Positions 16,315 through 24,872 are shown, counted from the stretch's first letter. The stretch is 33,905 nucleotides of DNA from Cardiobacteriaceae bacterium (GCA_030532785.1 JAUNKJ010000004.1:1-33905), one strand, 5' to 3'. Numbers and translations: made by a program. Notes: generated by a model not told the origin, from the sequence alone.

Positions 16315-17397
16315 TCAACGCAATTTCAATGTGGAAAGCCCGACCAGCACCAAGACCACGGTCACGATCCAGAAACGGATGGTCACCCGCGATTCCGGCC
16401 AGCCGGAAAGTTCAAAATGATGATGCAGCGGCGCCATACGGAACACGCGCTTCTTGCGGTAGCGGTAAGACGTCACCTGAATCATCACCGACAGCGCTTC
16501 CGCGACAAACAGCCCGCCCATGATCGCGAACACCAGCTCCTGACGGATGACCACTGCCACCACCGCGAGCGCCGCGCCGAGCGACAGCGCCCCGACATCG
16601 CCCATGAACACCAGCGCCGGATGGGCGTTGTACCAAAGGAAACCGAGCCCCGCCCCGGCAATCGTCGCGCAAAAGACCGCCATCTCCCCCGCGCCGGGCA
16701 CGGCGGGAATATGCAGATAATTGGCGAAATACGGGTTGCCCGACGCATAGGCAAAAACGCCCAAACCCGCCGCAACCAGCACAATGGGCATGATCGCAAG
16801 CCCGTCGAGACCATCGGTCAGGTTCACCGCATTGCTCGCCCCGGTCAGCACCACATAGGCAAAAGGAATGAAAAGCCAGCCCATGTGCCAGCCCACATCC
16901 TTGAAAAACGGCACAATCAGCGTCGTTTCCACCGGGGTATCGGCCAGCGCATAGAGCCAGATCGCGGTTATCAGGGCAACGGCGGACAGCGCCGTGTACT
17001 TCTCTTTGGCGCTCAACCCCTTGGAATTCTTCAGCACCAGTTTGCGGTAATCGTCCACCCAGCCCACCGCGCCGAAACCGAGCAACACGAACAGCGCCAC
17101 CCAGCTATAGGCCACGCGCAAATCCGCCCACAACAGCATCGCCACGGTAATGCTCACGATAATCAGCGCGCCGCCCATCGTCGGTGTCCCCGCCTTCTGC
17201 AAATGGGTCTGCGGGCCGTCATCGCGCACGAACTGCCCCATCTGCAAATTCTTCAGCAGCGCAATCATGCGCCCGCCAAAACCGATGGAAAGCAACAACG
17301 CGGTCAGCGCCGCGAGAATCATGCGCGAGGTTTGATAGGTCAGCGCGTTCAGCGGGGAAAAATAGGGGCTTAACACCTCAGCCAGCCAATACAACAT
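16315..17397 (-). CDS. mraY: Phospho-N-acetylmuramoyl-pentapeptide transferase MraY
   Basis: Polytopic inner-membrane enzyme that forms lipid I from UDP-MurNAc-pentapeptide and undecaprenyl phosphate. Starting at [20 protein letters not shown] gives 360 residues, exactly the E. coli length, with GGAG a few bases upstream. Catalytic motifs are [28 protein letters not shown] (Mg-binding Asp pair), [14 protein letters not shown] and MAPLHHHFE. Upstream is an unusual 234-bp gap after murF, containing a 27-bp-arm hairpin and palindromic element e, so expression may be modulated or restarted here. Confidence 0.96.
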   Translation of the reverse strand: MLYWLAEVLSPYFSPLNALTYQTSRMILAALTALLLSIGFGGRMIALLKNLQMGQFVRDDGPQTHLQKAGTPTMGGALIIVSITVAMLLWADLRVAYSWVALFVLLGFGAVGWVDDYRKLVLKNSKGLSAKEKYTALSAVALITAIWLYALADTPVETTLIVPFFKDVGWHMGWLFIPFAYVVLTGASNAVNLTDGLDGLAIMPIVLVAAGLGVFAYASGNPYFANYLHIPAVPGAGEMAVFCATIAGAGLGFLWYNAHPALVFMGDVGALSLGAALAVVAVVIRQELVFAIMGGLFVAEALSVMIQVTSYRYRKKRVFRMAPLHHHFELSGWPESRVTIRFWIVTVVLVLVGLSTLKLR

Positions 17398-17433
17398 GCG
17401 AACTCCTTTTCTCAACCCCGCCGTGTGTCGTCC

Positions 17434-17503
17434 CGTAGGATGGGCGTAAGCCCATGCGGTGGTGAGCGGATTGGCAACCGCATGGGCTTACGCCCATCCT
17501 ACG
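17434..17503. repeat. 70-bp inverted repeat with perfect 27-bp arms
   Basis: Arms 17434-17460 (starting CGTAGGATGGGCGTAAGCCC) and 17477-17503 are perfect reverse complements around a 16-nt loop. In the murF-mraY transcript this would fold into a very stable hairpin 37 nt before the mraY start. It has no U-tract, so it does not look like an intrinsic terminator. Single-arm relatives occur at 27606-27632 and 33774-33798. Confidence 0.9.
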
Positions 17504-17518
17504 ACCCAAATATACAAT

Positions 17519-17630
17519 TGGGAAAATTTCCCACCCAAAAGCGCTTATATCGTTATTTTTTACCACACATAAGCGCTTATGATGAGAAATTTTCTCACAA
17601 CAAGCGCTTTCCCATGAGAAATTTTCCCAT
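17519..17630. repeat. AAGCGCTT palindromic element, copy e (inside dcw operon, three octamers)
   Basis: The longest copy: octamers at 17539-17546, 17571-17578 and 17602-17609, spaced 32 and 31 bp. The connectors are ATATCGTTATTTTTTACCAC and ATGATGAGAAATTTTCTCAC, one of each connector type. It ends directly at the murF stop (TGA, 17632-17634). Confidence 0.9.
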
Positions 17631-17631
17631 T

Positions 17632-18963
17632 TCATGTTTTCAACCCCGCCGCGTGCAGCACGTTTTCCATCGCCGCGCTGCGCGAGCCTTTCACCAGCAC
17701 TTGCCCGCCCTGATGTGCCGCGAGCCATTCGCGCAAGGCACTGCCCGCGCTTTGCGCATCGGCAAAGCTGCGCAGGCCGGGGAAACCTGCAGCGTAATCG
17801 TCGGCATGTTCGCCCACCGCCCAGAATTCGCCGACGCCCTGTTCGCGGGCGAAGGCGGCGACTTCCGTATGCAGCGCGGCGCTGTCCGCGCCCAGTTCCG
17901 CCATTTTCCCGGCGATGACCAGCGCCGGTTGGCGCAACACGGCGATGCCCGCCTTGAAGGAGGCGGGATTGGCGTTGTAGGTGTCGTCGTAGACGGTGTG
18001 GCTGCCGACGGCGAGCGCGGTCAAGCGGCTGTTGGCAACGTTGAAGCCGTCGAGCGCGGCGCACACGGTGGCGAAGTCGATGCCGCCCAAAAGCGCGCTG
18101 GCGCAGGCGGCAAGCGCATTCATCACGTTGTGCGCGCCGACGAGCTGCCAGGCAATCTCCGCGCTTTGCCCCTGCACGGTGAGGCGGAAGCGCTTGGCGT
18201 CGAGCATTGCCGCGTGGCAGTCGGCGTTGTCGTTCTGCATGGAGAAGGTGAGGCGCTTGCGCCCGGAGGTCAGCGCGAGCCACGCGTCCGATGCCGGGGT
18301 GTCGAGGTTGACGGCGACCGCCCCCTCGCTTGCCGCGTAGATTTCTGTTTTCGCGCTGATGACCCCGGCAAAATCGCCGAAGCCTTCAAGATGGGCGGGC
18401 GCGACGTTGGTGATCACCGCCACATCCGGCAACGCGAGTTTGGCGAGGTAATCGATTTCGCCAAGATGGTTGGCGCCCATTTCGATCACGGCGTAGCGGT
18501 GCGCATCGCGCAGGCGCAGCAGGGTCAGCGGCACGCCGATGTCGTTGTTCAAATTGCCTTGCGTATAAAGGGTTTCCCCTGCGCGGGCGAGGATGGCGGC
18601 CAAGATTTCCTTGGTGGTGGTCTTGCCGTTGCTGCCGGTCATGGCAAAGACGGTGGCGCGGCTTTGCCTGCGCCGCCATCTGGCGATTTGCCCCAGCGCC
18701 ACGCGGGTGTCCGCAACGACAATCTGCGGCAAGGCGCTCGCGCTTTTTTCCGACACCACGGCGGCAACCGCCCCCGCCGCTTCCGCCTGCGCCAGAAAAT
18801 CCGCGCCGCGAAAATGCTCGCCATCGAGCGCAACAAACAAATCGCCCGCTTTCAGGCTGCGGGTGTCGGTGCTGACGTCCCACGCGGTGAAATCCGCGCC
18901 GCTGCGCGTGCCACCGGTGGCATCCACAATATCCCTTGCGGTAAAAGCGCTTATCCCAGCCAT
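17632..18963 (-). CDS. murF: UDP-MurNAc-tripeptide--D-alanyl-D-alanine ligase MurF
   Basis: Adds D-Ala-D-Ala to complete the pentapeptide stem. The 443 residues (E. coli 452) show the MurF N-terminal domain (DVSTDTRSLKAGDLFVALDG), the P-loop FAMTGSNGKTTTKEILAAIL, EMGANHLGEI, and DDTYNANPASFKAGI. The ATG at 18963 overlaps the murE stop by 13 bp. An AAGCGCTT octamer at about 18944 lies inside the early coding sequence and is unpaired. The gene ends at palindromic element e, followed by the 70-bp inverted repeat, before mraY. Confidence 0.95.
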   Translation of the reverse strand: MAGISAFTARDIVDATGGTRSGADFTAWDVSTDTRSLKAGDLFVALDGEHFRGADFLAQAEAAGAVAAVVSEKSASALPQIVVADTRVALGQIARWRRRQSRATVFAMTGSNGKTTTKEILAAILARAGETLYTQGNLNNDIGVPLTLLRLRDAHRYAVIEMGANHLGEIDYLAKLALPDVAVITNVAPAHLEGFGDFAGVISAKTEIYAASEGAVAVNLDTPASDAWLALTSGRKRLTFSMQNDNADCHAAMLDAKRFRLTVQGQSAEIAWQLVGAHNVMNALAACASALLGGIDFATVCAALDGFNVANSRLTALAVGSHTVYDDTYNANPASFKAGIAVLRQPALVIAGKMAELGADSAALHTEVAAFAREQGVGEFWAVGEHADDYAAGFPGLRSFADAQSAGSALREWLAAHQGGQVLVKGSRSAAMENVLHAAGLKT

Positions 18964-20396
18964 GCGCGCACCACTTCCTGATCGGCGTAATGGTGTTTCA
19001 CCGTGCCGATAATCTGATAATTTTCATGCCCTTTGCCGGCGATGACCACGGCGTCGCCCGCCTGCAATTCGCGCAAAACATGGCGGATCGCCGCCTCGCG
19101 CGGCTGCACGACTTGCGCGGCGTCGGGATTTTGCAAACCTGCGAGCATGTCGTGGATGATGGAGAGGGGCGCTTCCGTGCGCGGGTTGTCGTCCGTGAAA
19201 ACGGCTTCGTCGGCAAAGGCAACAGCGGCCTGCGCCATCAGCGGGCGCTTGCCACGGTCGCGGTCGCCGCCGCATCCGCACACCACCCACAACCGCCCCG
19301 GCACATGGGGACGGATGCCGGACAGTACGCTTTCCAGCGCTTTCGGGGTGTGCGCATAATCGATAATCGCCGCCGCGCCATTGGGCAGAGCCAAACGCTC
19401 GACGCGGCCGGGCACGCCCGCGAGCGCCGCGAGTTTTGCGGGAATGGCGGCAAAGGGGATGTTCTGGCTCAGGAGGCAGGCGGCGACGTTCAAGAGGTTG
19501 TCGACATTGAAACGCGCGAGCAAGGCGCTTTGCACTTGGGCTTGTTCGCGCTTGCCGCTCTGCTCATAAACCAGCCGCATGGCAATGCCGCCCTCGCCCA
19601 ACTGCCAGTCTTGCGCGAGCAGATGGGCGTGCGCCTTGCCGTGGCGCGCGCCGCTGCTGGAAACGGCGATGATGTGCGCGCCTTCGTGAATGCGGTTCTC
19701 ATCGAGCAGGCGCTTGCCGTGGGCGTCGTCAATATTGATGACCGCGACGCGCAGCGGGCGCGCGAACAGCCGGGCTTTCGCGAGGAAATAGTCTTCTTCG
19801 TCCTTGTGGTAATCGAGATGGTCGCGGCTCAGATTGGAAAACACGGCAACATCGAAATCAACGGCATCGACGCGCCCCTGCGCCAGCGCATGGGAGGAGA
19901 CTTCCATCGCCACCGTCCCTATGCCCTGATCGGCAAATTCGCGCAGATAGCGCTGTACGCGCAGCACGTCGGGCGTGGTGTGGCTTGCTTCCTGAAGCCG
20001 TGCCAAGCGGCCGTAGCCGATGGTGCCGAGCATCGCCGCATCGAGCGCTTGCGCCAAGAAATGCACCAGCGAGGATTTGCCGTCGGTGCCGGTCACGCCA
20101 ATCACGCGCAGCTCGCGCGAGGGGTGGCGGTAAAAGCGCGCGGCAATCTCGCCCATTTTTTCCGACAGCGCTTCGCAGGCGATGGCGCGCAGCGGCGCGT
20201 TGGCATAGGGCGGCTCGTAGACAATCGCGGCAGCGCGCATGTCATCGCGGTAAAAATCAAGCGCATGGTGGCTGATGCCGCGTGTCGCGAGCCACAGCGT
20301 CCCCGCGCGCACCTCGCGCGAATCGCTGGCGATGGCATGAATCTCCGTGGTGTCGTCGCACTCGGCGATACCCTGCAACAAATCATTGAGACGCAA
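18951..20396 (-). CDS. murE: UDP-MurNAc-L-alanyl-D-glutamate--2,6-diaminopimelate ligase MurE
   Basis: Adds the third stem residue. The motif DDNPRTEAP near residue 402 is the DNPR signature for meso-diaminopimelate, so the cell wall is the Gram-negative type. The P-loop is GVTGTDGKSSLVHFLAQAL, and the N-terminal domain has ASDSREVRAGTLWLA. The start is uncertain. TTG at 20396 (about 481 residues, beginning as MRLNDLLQ) has a strong GGAGGT 5 nt upstream and matches the usual MurE N terminus. ATG at 20414 and a start at 20441 are also in frame but lack a good ribosome site and lengthen the overlap with ftsI from 14 bp to 32 or 59 bp. Confidence 0.94.
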   Translation of the reverse strand: MRLNDLLQGIAECDDTTEIHAIASDSREVRAGTLWLATRGISHHALDFYRDDMRAAAIVYEPPYANAPLRAIACEALSEKMGEIAARFYRHPSRELRVIGVTGTDGKSSLVHFLAQALDAAMLGTIGYGRLARLQEASHTTPDVLRVQRYLREFADQGIGTVAMEVSSHALAQGRVDAVDFDVAVFSNLSRDHLDYHKDEEDYFLAKARLFARPLRVAVINIDDAHGKRLLDENRIHEGAHIIAVSSSGARHGKAHAHLLAQDWQLGEGGIAMRLVYEQSGKREQAQVQSALLARFNVDNLLNVAACLLSQNIPFAAIPAKLAALAGVPGRVERLALPNGAAAIIDYAHTPKALESVLSGIRPHVPGRLWVVCGCGGDRDRGKRPLMAQAAVAFADEAVFTDDNPRTEAPLSIIHDMLAGLQNPDAAQVVQPREAAIRHVLRELQAGDAVVIAGKGHENYQIIGTVKHHYADQEVVRAWLG

Positions 20397-22263
20397 AGGG
20401 AACCTCCGAATCATTGTCTTCAAAAAGCGCCGGGTCGACATCGAGTTCGACCTGCTCGGTCTTGGCGATCTTGTCCGGCAGCACCCCGAGCATTTTCAGC
20501 GACCATTCGGCAATGCGTCCGAAAGGCGGCGCGGCGGTGAGGCCGCCGTAGTAGTTCTTGCCTTGCGGCACGGGATCGTCCACAACGATAACCATGGCAA
20601 TGCGCGGGTCATTGACCGGGGCGAATCCAGCAAAGAGGCTGCGGTAGCGCTTCTCGGCATAGCGGCCGTTGATGATTTTGTGCGAGGTGCCGGTTTTGCC
20701 GGCAACGGTGTAGCTCTCGGTATTGGCGCGGGTGCCGGTGCCGCCCTGCCCGGTGGCGGCGGCGAGCATTTCCGTGACCTGCTTCGCGGTCTTCTCGCTC
20801 ATCACCCGCACGCCATCGCCGGGGCGGTCAACTTTCAGGAGCGACAACGGCAAACGCACCCCGCCGTTGGCCACCGTGGCATAGGCGTGCGCCACTTGCA
20901 GCGCGGTGGTGGAAATGCCGTAGCCGAAGGTGGTGGTCGCGTATTCGAAGTCGTTCAATTTTTTCGGGTTGCGCAGCACCCCCGGTTGCTCGCCGGGAAA
21001 ACGCACCCCGGAATAGCCGCCAAAGCCGAGTTTTTTCAGGAATTCATAATATTGCTGGCGCGGCATTTTCTGGCTGAGTATGGCCATGCCGACGTTGGAC
21101 GATTTGCGGATAACGCCGATGGCGTCCTGGGTGCCGTAGTAATGCACGTCGCGCACCACGTTCTTGCCCATCGGGTAGGTGAGATTGGTCTTGAACTGGG
21201 TCTTGGGGGTGATGATGCCGTGGTCAAGCGCGGCGGCCATCGCCAGCGGCTTGATGGTGGAGCCGGGTTCGAACACGTCGGTGATGATGTGGTTTTTCAT
21301 CAGCTCCGGCACGCGCTCGGCGGAGTTGTTGGGGTTGCCCGCGGGCAGCGACACCATGGCGAGGATTTCCCCGCTTTTGACATCGACCATCACCCCGGAG
21401 ACGGAGGCGGCGCGGAACTCGGCGAGCGTTTCCGACAGCACCTGGTGCATGATGTACTGGATGCGCTTGTCGATGGACAACTGCAACGGCGAGCCGGGCG
21501 AGGCCGGCATTTCTTCATCGACCACCTGGATGGCGTTGCCGCTCTTGTCGCGCATGATGCGCACGCGGCCCACCTGCCCGGCAAGCCATTGGTCATACAC
21601 GAGTTCGATGCCTTCCTGGCCTTTTTCGTCGATGCCGGTAAAGCCGACAATCTGCCCCACCACTTCACCGGCGGGATAAAAGCGCTGGTAGCTGTCTTCG
21701 CGCTCCAGCCCCGCGATGTTGAGCGCCATGATTTCATCGACTTCCACCGGCGAAATCTGGCGCTTCAGATAATAGAACTTGCGGCTTTCCCGCGTTTTCA
21801 GAGCGTCATACAGCTCTTCCAGCGGCATGCCGAGAATTTCCGCGACCGGCGCCAGGCGCTCGCGCTGGAAATGCAAAAGCGCTTCCGCCTTTTCCGCGTC
21901 GCTCTTGCCGGACATCCACGCGCAGCGCTCATCGGCCTTGGCGTCCTGCTGGCATTTTTCATGGAGACGGTCGAAATCGCCCTGCAACGTTGCCCACAGC
22001 ATTTGCGGGTTTGCCCACAGCGCCGATACCGGGGTGGAAATGGCAAGCGGCTCGCCCTCGCGATCCATGATCATGCCGCGCAGCGCATCTTCGCGCTGCA
22101 CGCGCAAAAAGCGGTTCATGCCCTGCTCTTCGAGGAATTCCGACGTTCCTCCCACTTGCAGGCGCACGAGATTGGCGACAAGGCCAAGCGCACACAGCCC
22201 GAGAAACCCGAGCACAATGCGCTGGCGCTGCGCTGCGCCGTAACGTGATGCCGAACGCGCCAT
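20383..22263 (-). CDS. ftsI: Septal peptidoglycan transpeptidase FtsI (PBP3)
   Basis: Class B penicillin-binding protein that cross-links septal peptidoglycan with FtsW. It has 626 residues (E. coli 588), with a basic tail and a transmembrane helix near 16-34. The transpeptidase motifs are S335-T-I-K338, S388-S-N390 and K523-T-G-T. Relative to E. coli there is an insert of roughly 35 residues near 92-130 in the periplasmic pedestal domain, with two cysteines (C104, C114) that could form a disulfide. It starts 11 bp after ftsL. The end contains the murE ribosome-binding site. Confidence 0.95.
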   Translation of the reverse strand: MARSASRYGAAQRQRIVLGFLGLCALGLVANLVRLQVGGTSEFLEEQGMNRFLRVQREDALRGMIMDREGEPLAISTPVSALWANPQMLWATLQGDFDRLHEKCQQDAKADERCAWMSGKSDAEKAEALLHFQRERLAPVAEILGMPLEELYDALKTRESRKFYYLKRQISPVEVDEIMALNIAGLEREDSYQRFYPAGEVVGQIVGFTGIDEKGQEGIELVYDQWLAGQVGRVRIMRDKSGNAIQVVDEEMPASPGSPLQLSIDKRIQYIMHQVLSETLAEFRAASVSGVMVDVKSGEILAMVSLPAGNPNNSAERVPELMKNHIITDVFEPGSTIKPLAMAAALDHGIITPKTQFKTNLTYPMGKNVVRDVHYYGTQDAIGVIRKSSNVGMAILSQKMPRQQYYEFLKKLGFGGYSGVRFPGEQPGVLRNPKKLNDFEYATTTFGYGISTTALQVAHAYATVANGGVRLPLSLLKVDRPGDGVRVMSEKTAKQVTEMLAAATGQGGTGTRANTESYTVAGKTGTSHKIINGRYAEKRYRSLFAGFAPVNDPRIAMVIVVDDPVPQGKNYYGGLTAAPPFGRIAEWSLKMLGVLPDKIAKTEQVELDVDPALFEDNDSEVPFASQ

Positions 22264-22274
22264 CCGCCGGAAAA

Positions 22275-22541
22275 TCAGTACAGATAAACGACTTGCGTGG
22301 CCTGGGGCAGGTGCATTTCCAGCCCGTGCGCCACGGCGCGGCTGATCACGCTGTCATCGGCGAGCATTTTTTGCTCAAGCAGGAGCTGCGTCCATTCCGC
22401 GTTGATCTTGTCGCGCGATTGCTTGAGGGTCTGCACTTCGCTGACCAGATTGGCATGTTCATGGGCATAAACGACCGTGCGCACCCCCTGGAATCCGAGT
22501 ACGCCTGTCAGCGCCAGTACCACCAGCATCAGGAATTTCAT
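22275..22541 (-). CDS. ftsL: Cell division protein FtsL
   Basis: Small bitopic divisome protein that pairs with FtsB and FtsQ and helps activate FtsWI. Starting at the ATG at 22541 (a four-base ATGA overlap with the rsmH stop) gives 88 residues. There is an N-terminal hydrophobic helix, MKFLMLVVLALTGVLGFQGV, then a coiled-coil stretch LVSEVQTLKQSRDKINAEW, and the typical end around SRAVAHGLEMHLPQ. E. coli FtsL is 121 residues, so the cytoplasmic tail is almost absent here. A longer start at 22577 would add 12 residues but overlap rsmH by 40 bp. Confidence 0.9.
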   Translation of the reverse strand: MKFLMLVVLALTGVLGFQGVRTVVYAHEHANLVSEVQTLKQSRDKINAEWTQLLLEQKMLADDSVISRAVAHGLEMHLPQATQVVYLY

Positions 22542-23458
22542 ATTTTCACCGCCTTTCTTAACCGTGCACTCCTGCACCTTGGATTGGCCGCGATCGCGTC
22601 GACCGTCGGCTTGATCACCGGACGCACCAGGCGCAACACCTGGTTCATCCGTCCCTGTTCCGACGGAATCTCCGCCGGCAATTCATCGCCCTCCCGCGCG
22701 CGGACAAAGCGCTTGACCAGCGCGTCCTCCAGCCCGTGAAAGGTAATCACCGCCAGCACACCGCCGCTTTTGAGGCAACGGGTGGCTGCGGCAAGTCCGC
22801 GTTCAATCTCGCCCACCTCGTCGTTGACCACCATGCGGATGGCCTGAAAGGTTTGCGTCGCCGGGTGATACCCCGGCTTGTGGAATTTCTTCGGCACTGC
22901 TTCGGCAATCACCGCCGCAAGTTCCGTGGTCGTCTGCAAACGCTCGCGCCTGGCGATCACCGCCTCGGCAATGCGTTTCGCCACCGTGTGCGGCTCACCG
23001 CCCAAATCGCGGATGGCGCGCGCCAGCGTCGCCACATCTGTTGCCAGCAGCCAGTCGCGGGCGCTCATGCCGCTTTCGGGGTCCATGCGCATATCGATCG
23101 GCCCCTCATGCAAAAAGGAAAAGCCGCGCGCGCCGTCATCAAGCTGCGGCGAAGAAACGCCCAAATCGAAAAGCACGCCATCAAGACTGCCCTCGCCCAC
23201 GTCGGCAAAAGCGCTGTCGAGCGCGGAAAACGGCGATTTGGCAAAACGGAAACGCGCATCGGCAATCGTTGCCGCCACCGCCGCCGCCTCGGGATCGCGA
23301 TCCAGCGCATACAAGCGCCCCGCGTCCCCCAAACGCGCCAGTATCGCGCGGCTGTGGCCGCCGCGACCAAAAGTGCCATCGAGATATGCCCCATCGGCGC
23401 GAACATCAAGCGCCTCCACGCTCTCATCGAGCAAAACGCTCACATGCGATCCACTCAT
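22538..23458 (-). CDS. rsmH: 16S rRNA (cytosine-1402-N4)-methyltransferase RsmH
   Basis: S-adenosylmethionine-dependent enzyme (formerly MraW) that methylates C1402 of 16S rRNA. The 306 residues (E. coli 313) have HVSVLLDESVEAL, the SAM motif YLDGTFGRGGHSRAIL, LFDLGVSSPQLDD, the segment RGFSFLHEGPIDMRMD, and AIRMVVNDEVGEIERGL. The start overlaps the mraZ stop (ATGA, 23455-23458), and its end overlaps ftsL in the same way. It is the second gene of the dcw cluster, its usual place. Confidence 0.96.
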   Translation of the reverse strand: MSGSHVSVLLDESVEALDVRADGAYLDGTFGRGGHSRAILARLGDAGRLYALDRDPEAAAVAATIADARFRFAKSPFSALDSAFADVGEGSLDGVLFDLGVSSPQLDDGARGFSFLHEGPIDMRMDPESGMSARDWLLATDVATLARAIRDLGGEPHTVAKRIAEAVIARRERLQTTTELAAVIAEAVPKKFHKPGYHPATQTFQAIRMVVNDEVGEIERGLAAATRCLKSGGVLAVITFHGLEDALVKRFVRAREGDELPAEIPSEQGRMNQVLRLVRPVIKPTVDAIAANPRCRSARLRKAVKI

Positions 23459-23910
23459 ATCGACAACCCGCCCAGCGCGTCATCGAGATCGACGCCGTCT
23501 TCCAGTAACTCGTCAATATCGGCCGCCAGCTGGCTTTCCCAGCGCTCGGCGCTCCACAGCTCGAACTTGTTGCCCATACCCACCAGCGTCACCTTCTTGT
23601 CCAGCCCCGCGTAATCGCGCAGCATCCCCGGAATCAGCACGCGACCCGTGCCGTCCAGCTCCAGCTCGCTGGCATAGCCCATGAACAGGCGCTTCAATTG
23701 CCGCGCCTTCTTGTCGAGACTCGGCAGTTTGGTGAGCTTCGCCTCCACCGCTTCCCACTGCGGCAAGGTGTAAATCATCAAATTCTTTTCAATATCCGCC
23801 GTCATCACCAGCTTGTTCTCGGATTCCTCTTCAAAAAATGCACGCAACTTCGCCGGAATCGACAAGCGACCCTTGGCATCAAGCGTGATTTGATGAATTC
23901 CACGAAACAT
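23455..23910 (-). CDS. mraZ: Transcriptional regulator MraZ
   Basis: AbrB-like DNA-binding protein with two SpoVT/AbrB-type repeats that forms rings and regulates the dcw promoter. Starting at MFRGIHQITLDAKGRLSIPA gives 151 residues (E. coli 152). The second repeat has ASELELDGTGRVLIPGMLRD. The frame is open 10 codons further upstream, but homology begins at MFRG. It is the first gene of the dcw unit, with a good promoter 39-66 bp upstream. In E. coli MraZ represses its own promoter through TGGGN repeats; only one clear TGGGA (beside the -10) is visible here. Confidence 0.95.
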   Translation of the reverse strand: MFRGIHQITLDAKGRLSIPAKLRAFFEEESENKLVMTADIEKNLMIYTLPQWEAVEAKLTKLPSLDKKARQLKRLFMGYASELELDGTGRVLIPGMLRDYAGLDKKVTLVGMGNKFELWSAERWESQLAADIDELLEDGVDLDDALGGLSI

Positions 23911-23948
23911 GGGGTTAATGACATCCCGTTCATTGCACAATTTCCCAC

Positions 23949-23976
23949 ATTATAACCACCGTCATCTTCATTGCAA
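23949..23976 (-). promoter_or_regulatory. Putative dcw (mraZ) promoter
   Basis: On the - strand, TTGCAA (23971-23976) and TATAAT (23949-23954) are 16 bp apart, a near-consensus sigma-70 promoter. TGGGA follows the -10 almost at once and GGGAT occurs 20 nt further on, possibly part of a MraZ operator, but a regular TGGGN array is not evident. The leader to the mraZ ATG is about 33 nt. Confidence 0.6.
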
Positions 23977-24119
23977 TAAGCGATAGATAAAACATGAAAA
24001 TAACGGGCAATTCCGCTGCTGCCACCCACCAGGAAATCCACAGGAAACGCGGGTTATGCACAACTTTATCAACAAACGTGCAATAAAGTGGGAGAAAAAA
24101 GGCGCGCGACGGGAGAACA

Positions 24120-24150
24120 CAAAAAAACCGCTGCAAGCAGCGGTTTTTTC
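24120..24150 (-). terminator. Intrinsic terminator, possibly bidirectional
   Basis: Hairpin ACCGCTG-CAAG-CAGCGGT flanked by A-runs on one side and T-runs on the other, so it can terminate either strand. It lies 23 bp beyond the stop of the serine hydrolase (-) and separates that gene from the dcw promoter region. Confidence 0.8.
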
Positions 24151-24172
24151 TTGGGTTTGTACAGCATGCGCT

Positions 24173-24742
24173 TTACAGCAGCGCTTCCACCGCCTGCCAC
24201 GCGGGCGGCAAAGTGGTAAAACCCTCGCGCCCGAGAAAATGGCCGCCCTGCGCCACGCGGACGCTGCGCGCGCGCAACCCTTCCGCCAGTGTGTCGCTGA
24301 GCGCGGGCGGCACCACACGGTCGTTATCACTGATCACGCAGGTAATTTCCGGCGTCATCGCCGCCACCCGCGCCAAATCGACCCGCGCCTCGCCAATAAA
24401 CGCATCCATATCGAAATCGCCAATCGCGGCAAAGCCCGGCAACTTGTCCACAAAACCCGACACCAGCACCAAACCGCCAATGCGCGCAGGCGACATTGCC
24501 ATCAGGTAATGCAAAAGGCTCAGGCAACCGAGACTGTGTCCCACGAAAATATCCGTCGCCTGCGGCATGCCGATCGCATCCTGCAAACCCTGCTGCCACG
24601 CGGCAAAATCCGGGTTTTCACAATCGGGCAAACTCAGCGCAACCGCCTCTGCCCCGCGCCCCTGCGCCTGATCACGCAACCAGCCAAACCAATGATTGGC
24701 CGCCGTCGCCCCGTAACCATGCACGACAAATACCCGTTTCAT
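24173..24742 (-). CDS. RBBP9/YdeN-family alpha/beta serine hydrolase
   Basis: Small alpha/beta hydrolase of 189 residues, the size of the RBBP9/YdeN family. It begins MKRVFVVHGYGATAANHWFG, has the nucleophile elbow FVGHSLGCLSLLHYL, the acid in ISDNDRVVP, and the histidine in QGGHFLGREGF, so the triad appears complete. The physiological substrate is unknown. The second ATG of the pair (24742) was chosen because GGAGG lies 4 nt upstream; the frame is open further to 24823, but that extension runs into palindromic element f. A hairpin terminator follows. It is probably a single-gene unit. Confidence 0.88.
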   Translation of the reverse strand: MKRVFVVHGYGATAANHWFGWLRDQAQGRGAEAVALSLPDCENPDFAAWQQGLQDAIGMPQATDIFVGHSLGCLSLLHYLMAMSPARIGGLVLVSGFVDKLPGFAAIGDFDMDAFIGEARVDLARVAAMTPEITCVISDNDRVVPPALSDTLAEGLRARSVRVAQGGHFLGREGFTTLPPAWQAVEALL

Positions 24743-24780
24743 CATACCTCCCTGATTTTCAATCATTTCACAAAAAGACG

Positions 24781-24872
24781 AAAAATAGTGATTTTTTACC
24801 ACCATTAAGCGCTTAACGTGCAATTTTTTCTCACAAAAATCACTTCATGATGGTAAAAAACCGCTATTTTTT
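24781..24872. repeat. AAGCGCTT palindromic element, copy f (nearly full length)
   Basis: The most complete copy. Outer arms AAAAATAGTGATTTTTTACC and GGTAAAAAACCGCTATTTTT are inverted. The left octamer at 24807-24814 is intact; the right one at 24838-24845 has decayed to AATCACTT but keeps the 31-bp spacing. It is just upstream of the serine hydrolase. Confidence 0.88.

Noticed and set aside
17519-17630. CRISPR array suggested by regular ~31-bp spacing of AAGCGCTT
   Set aside because: The repeated unit is only 8 bp, the intervening segments are themselves conserved between copies, arrays hold at most three units, and no cas gene is present.
23911-23947. Array of MraZ operator repeats (TGGGN every 10 bp)
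   Set aside because: Only one clear TGGGA and a loosely phased GGGAT were found, so an operator array is not supported.
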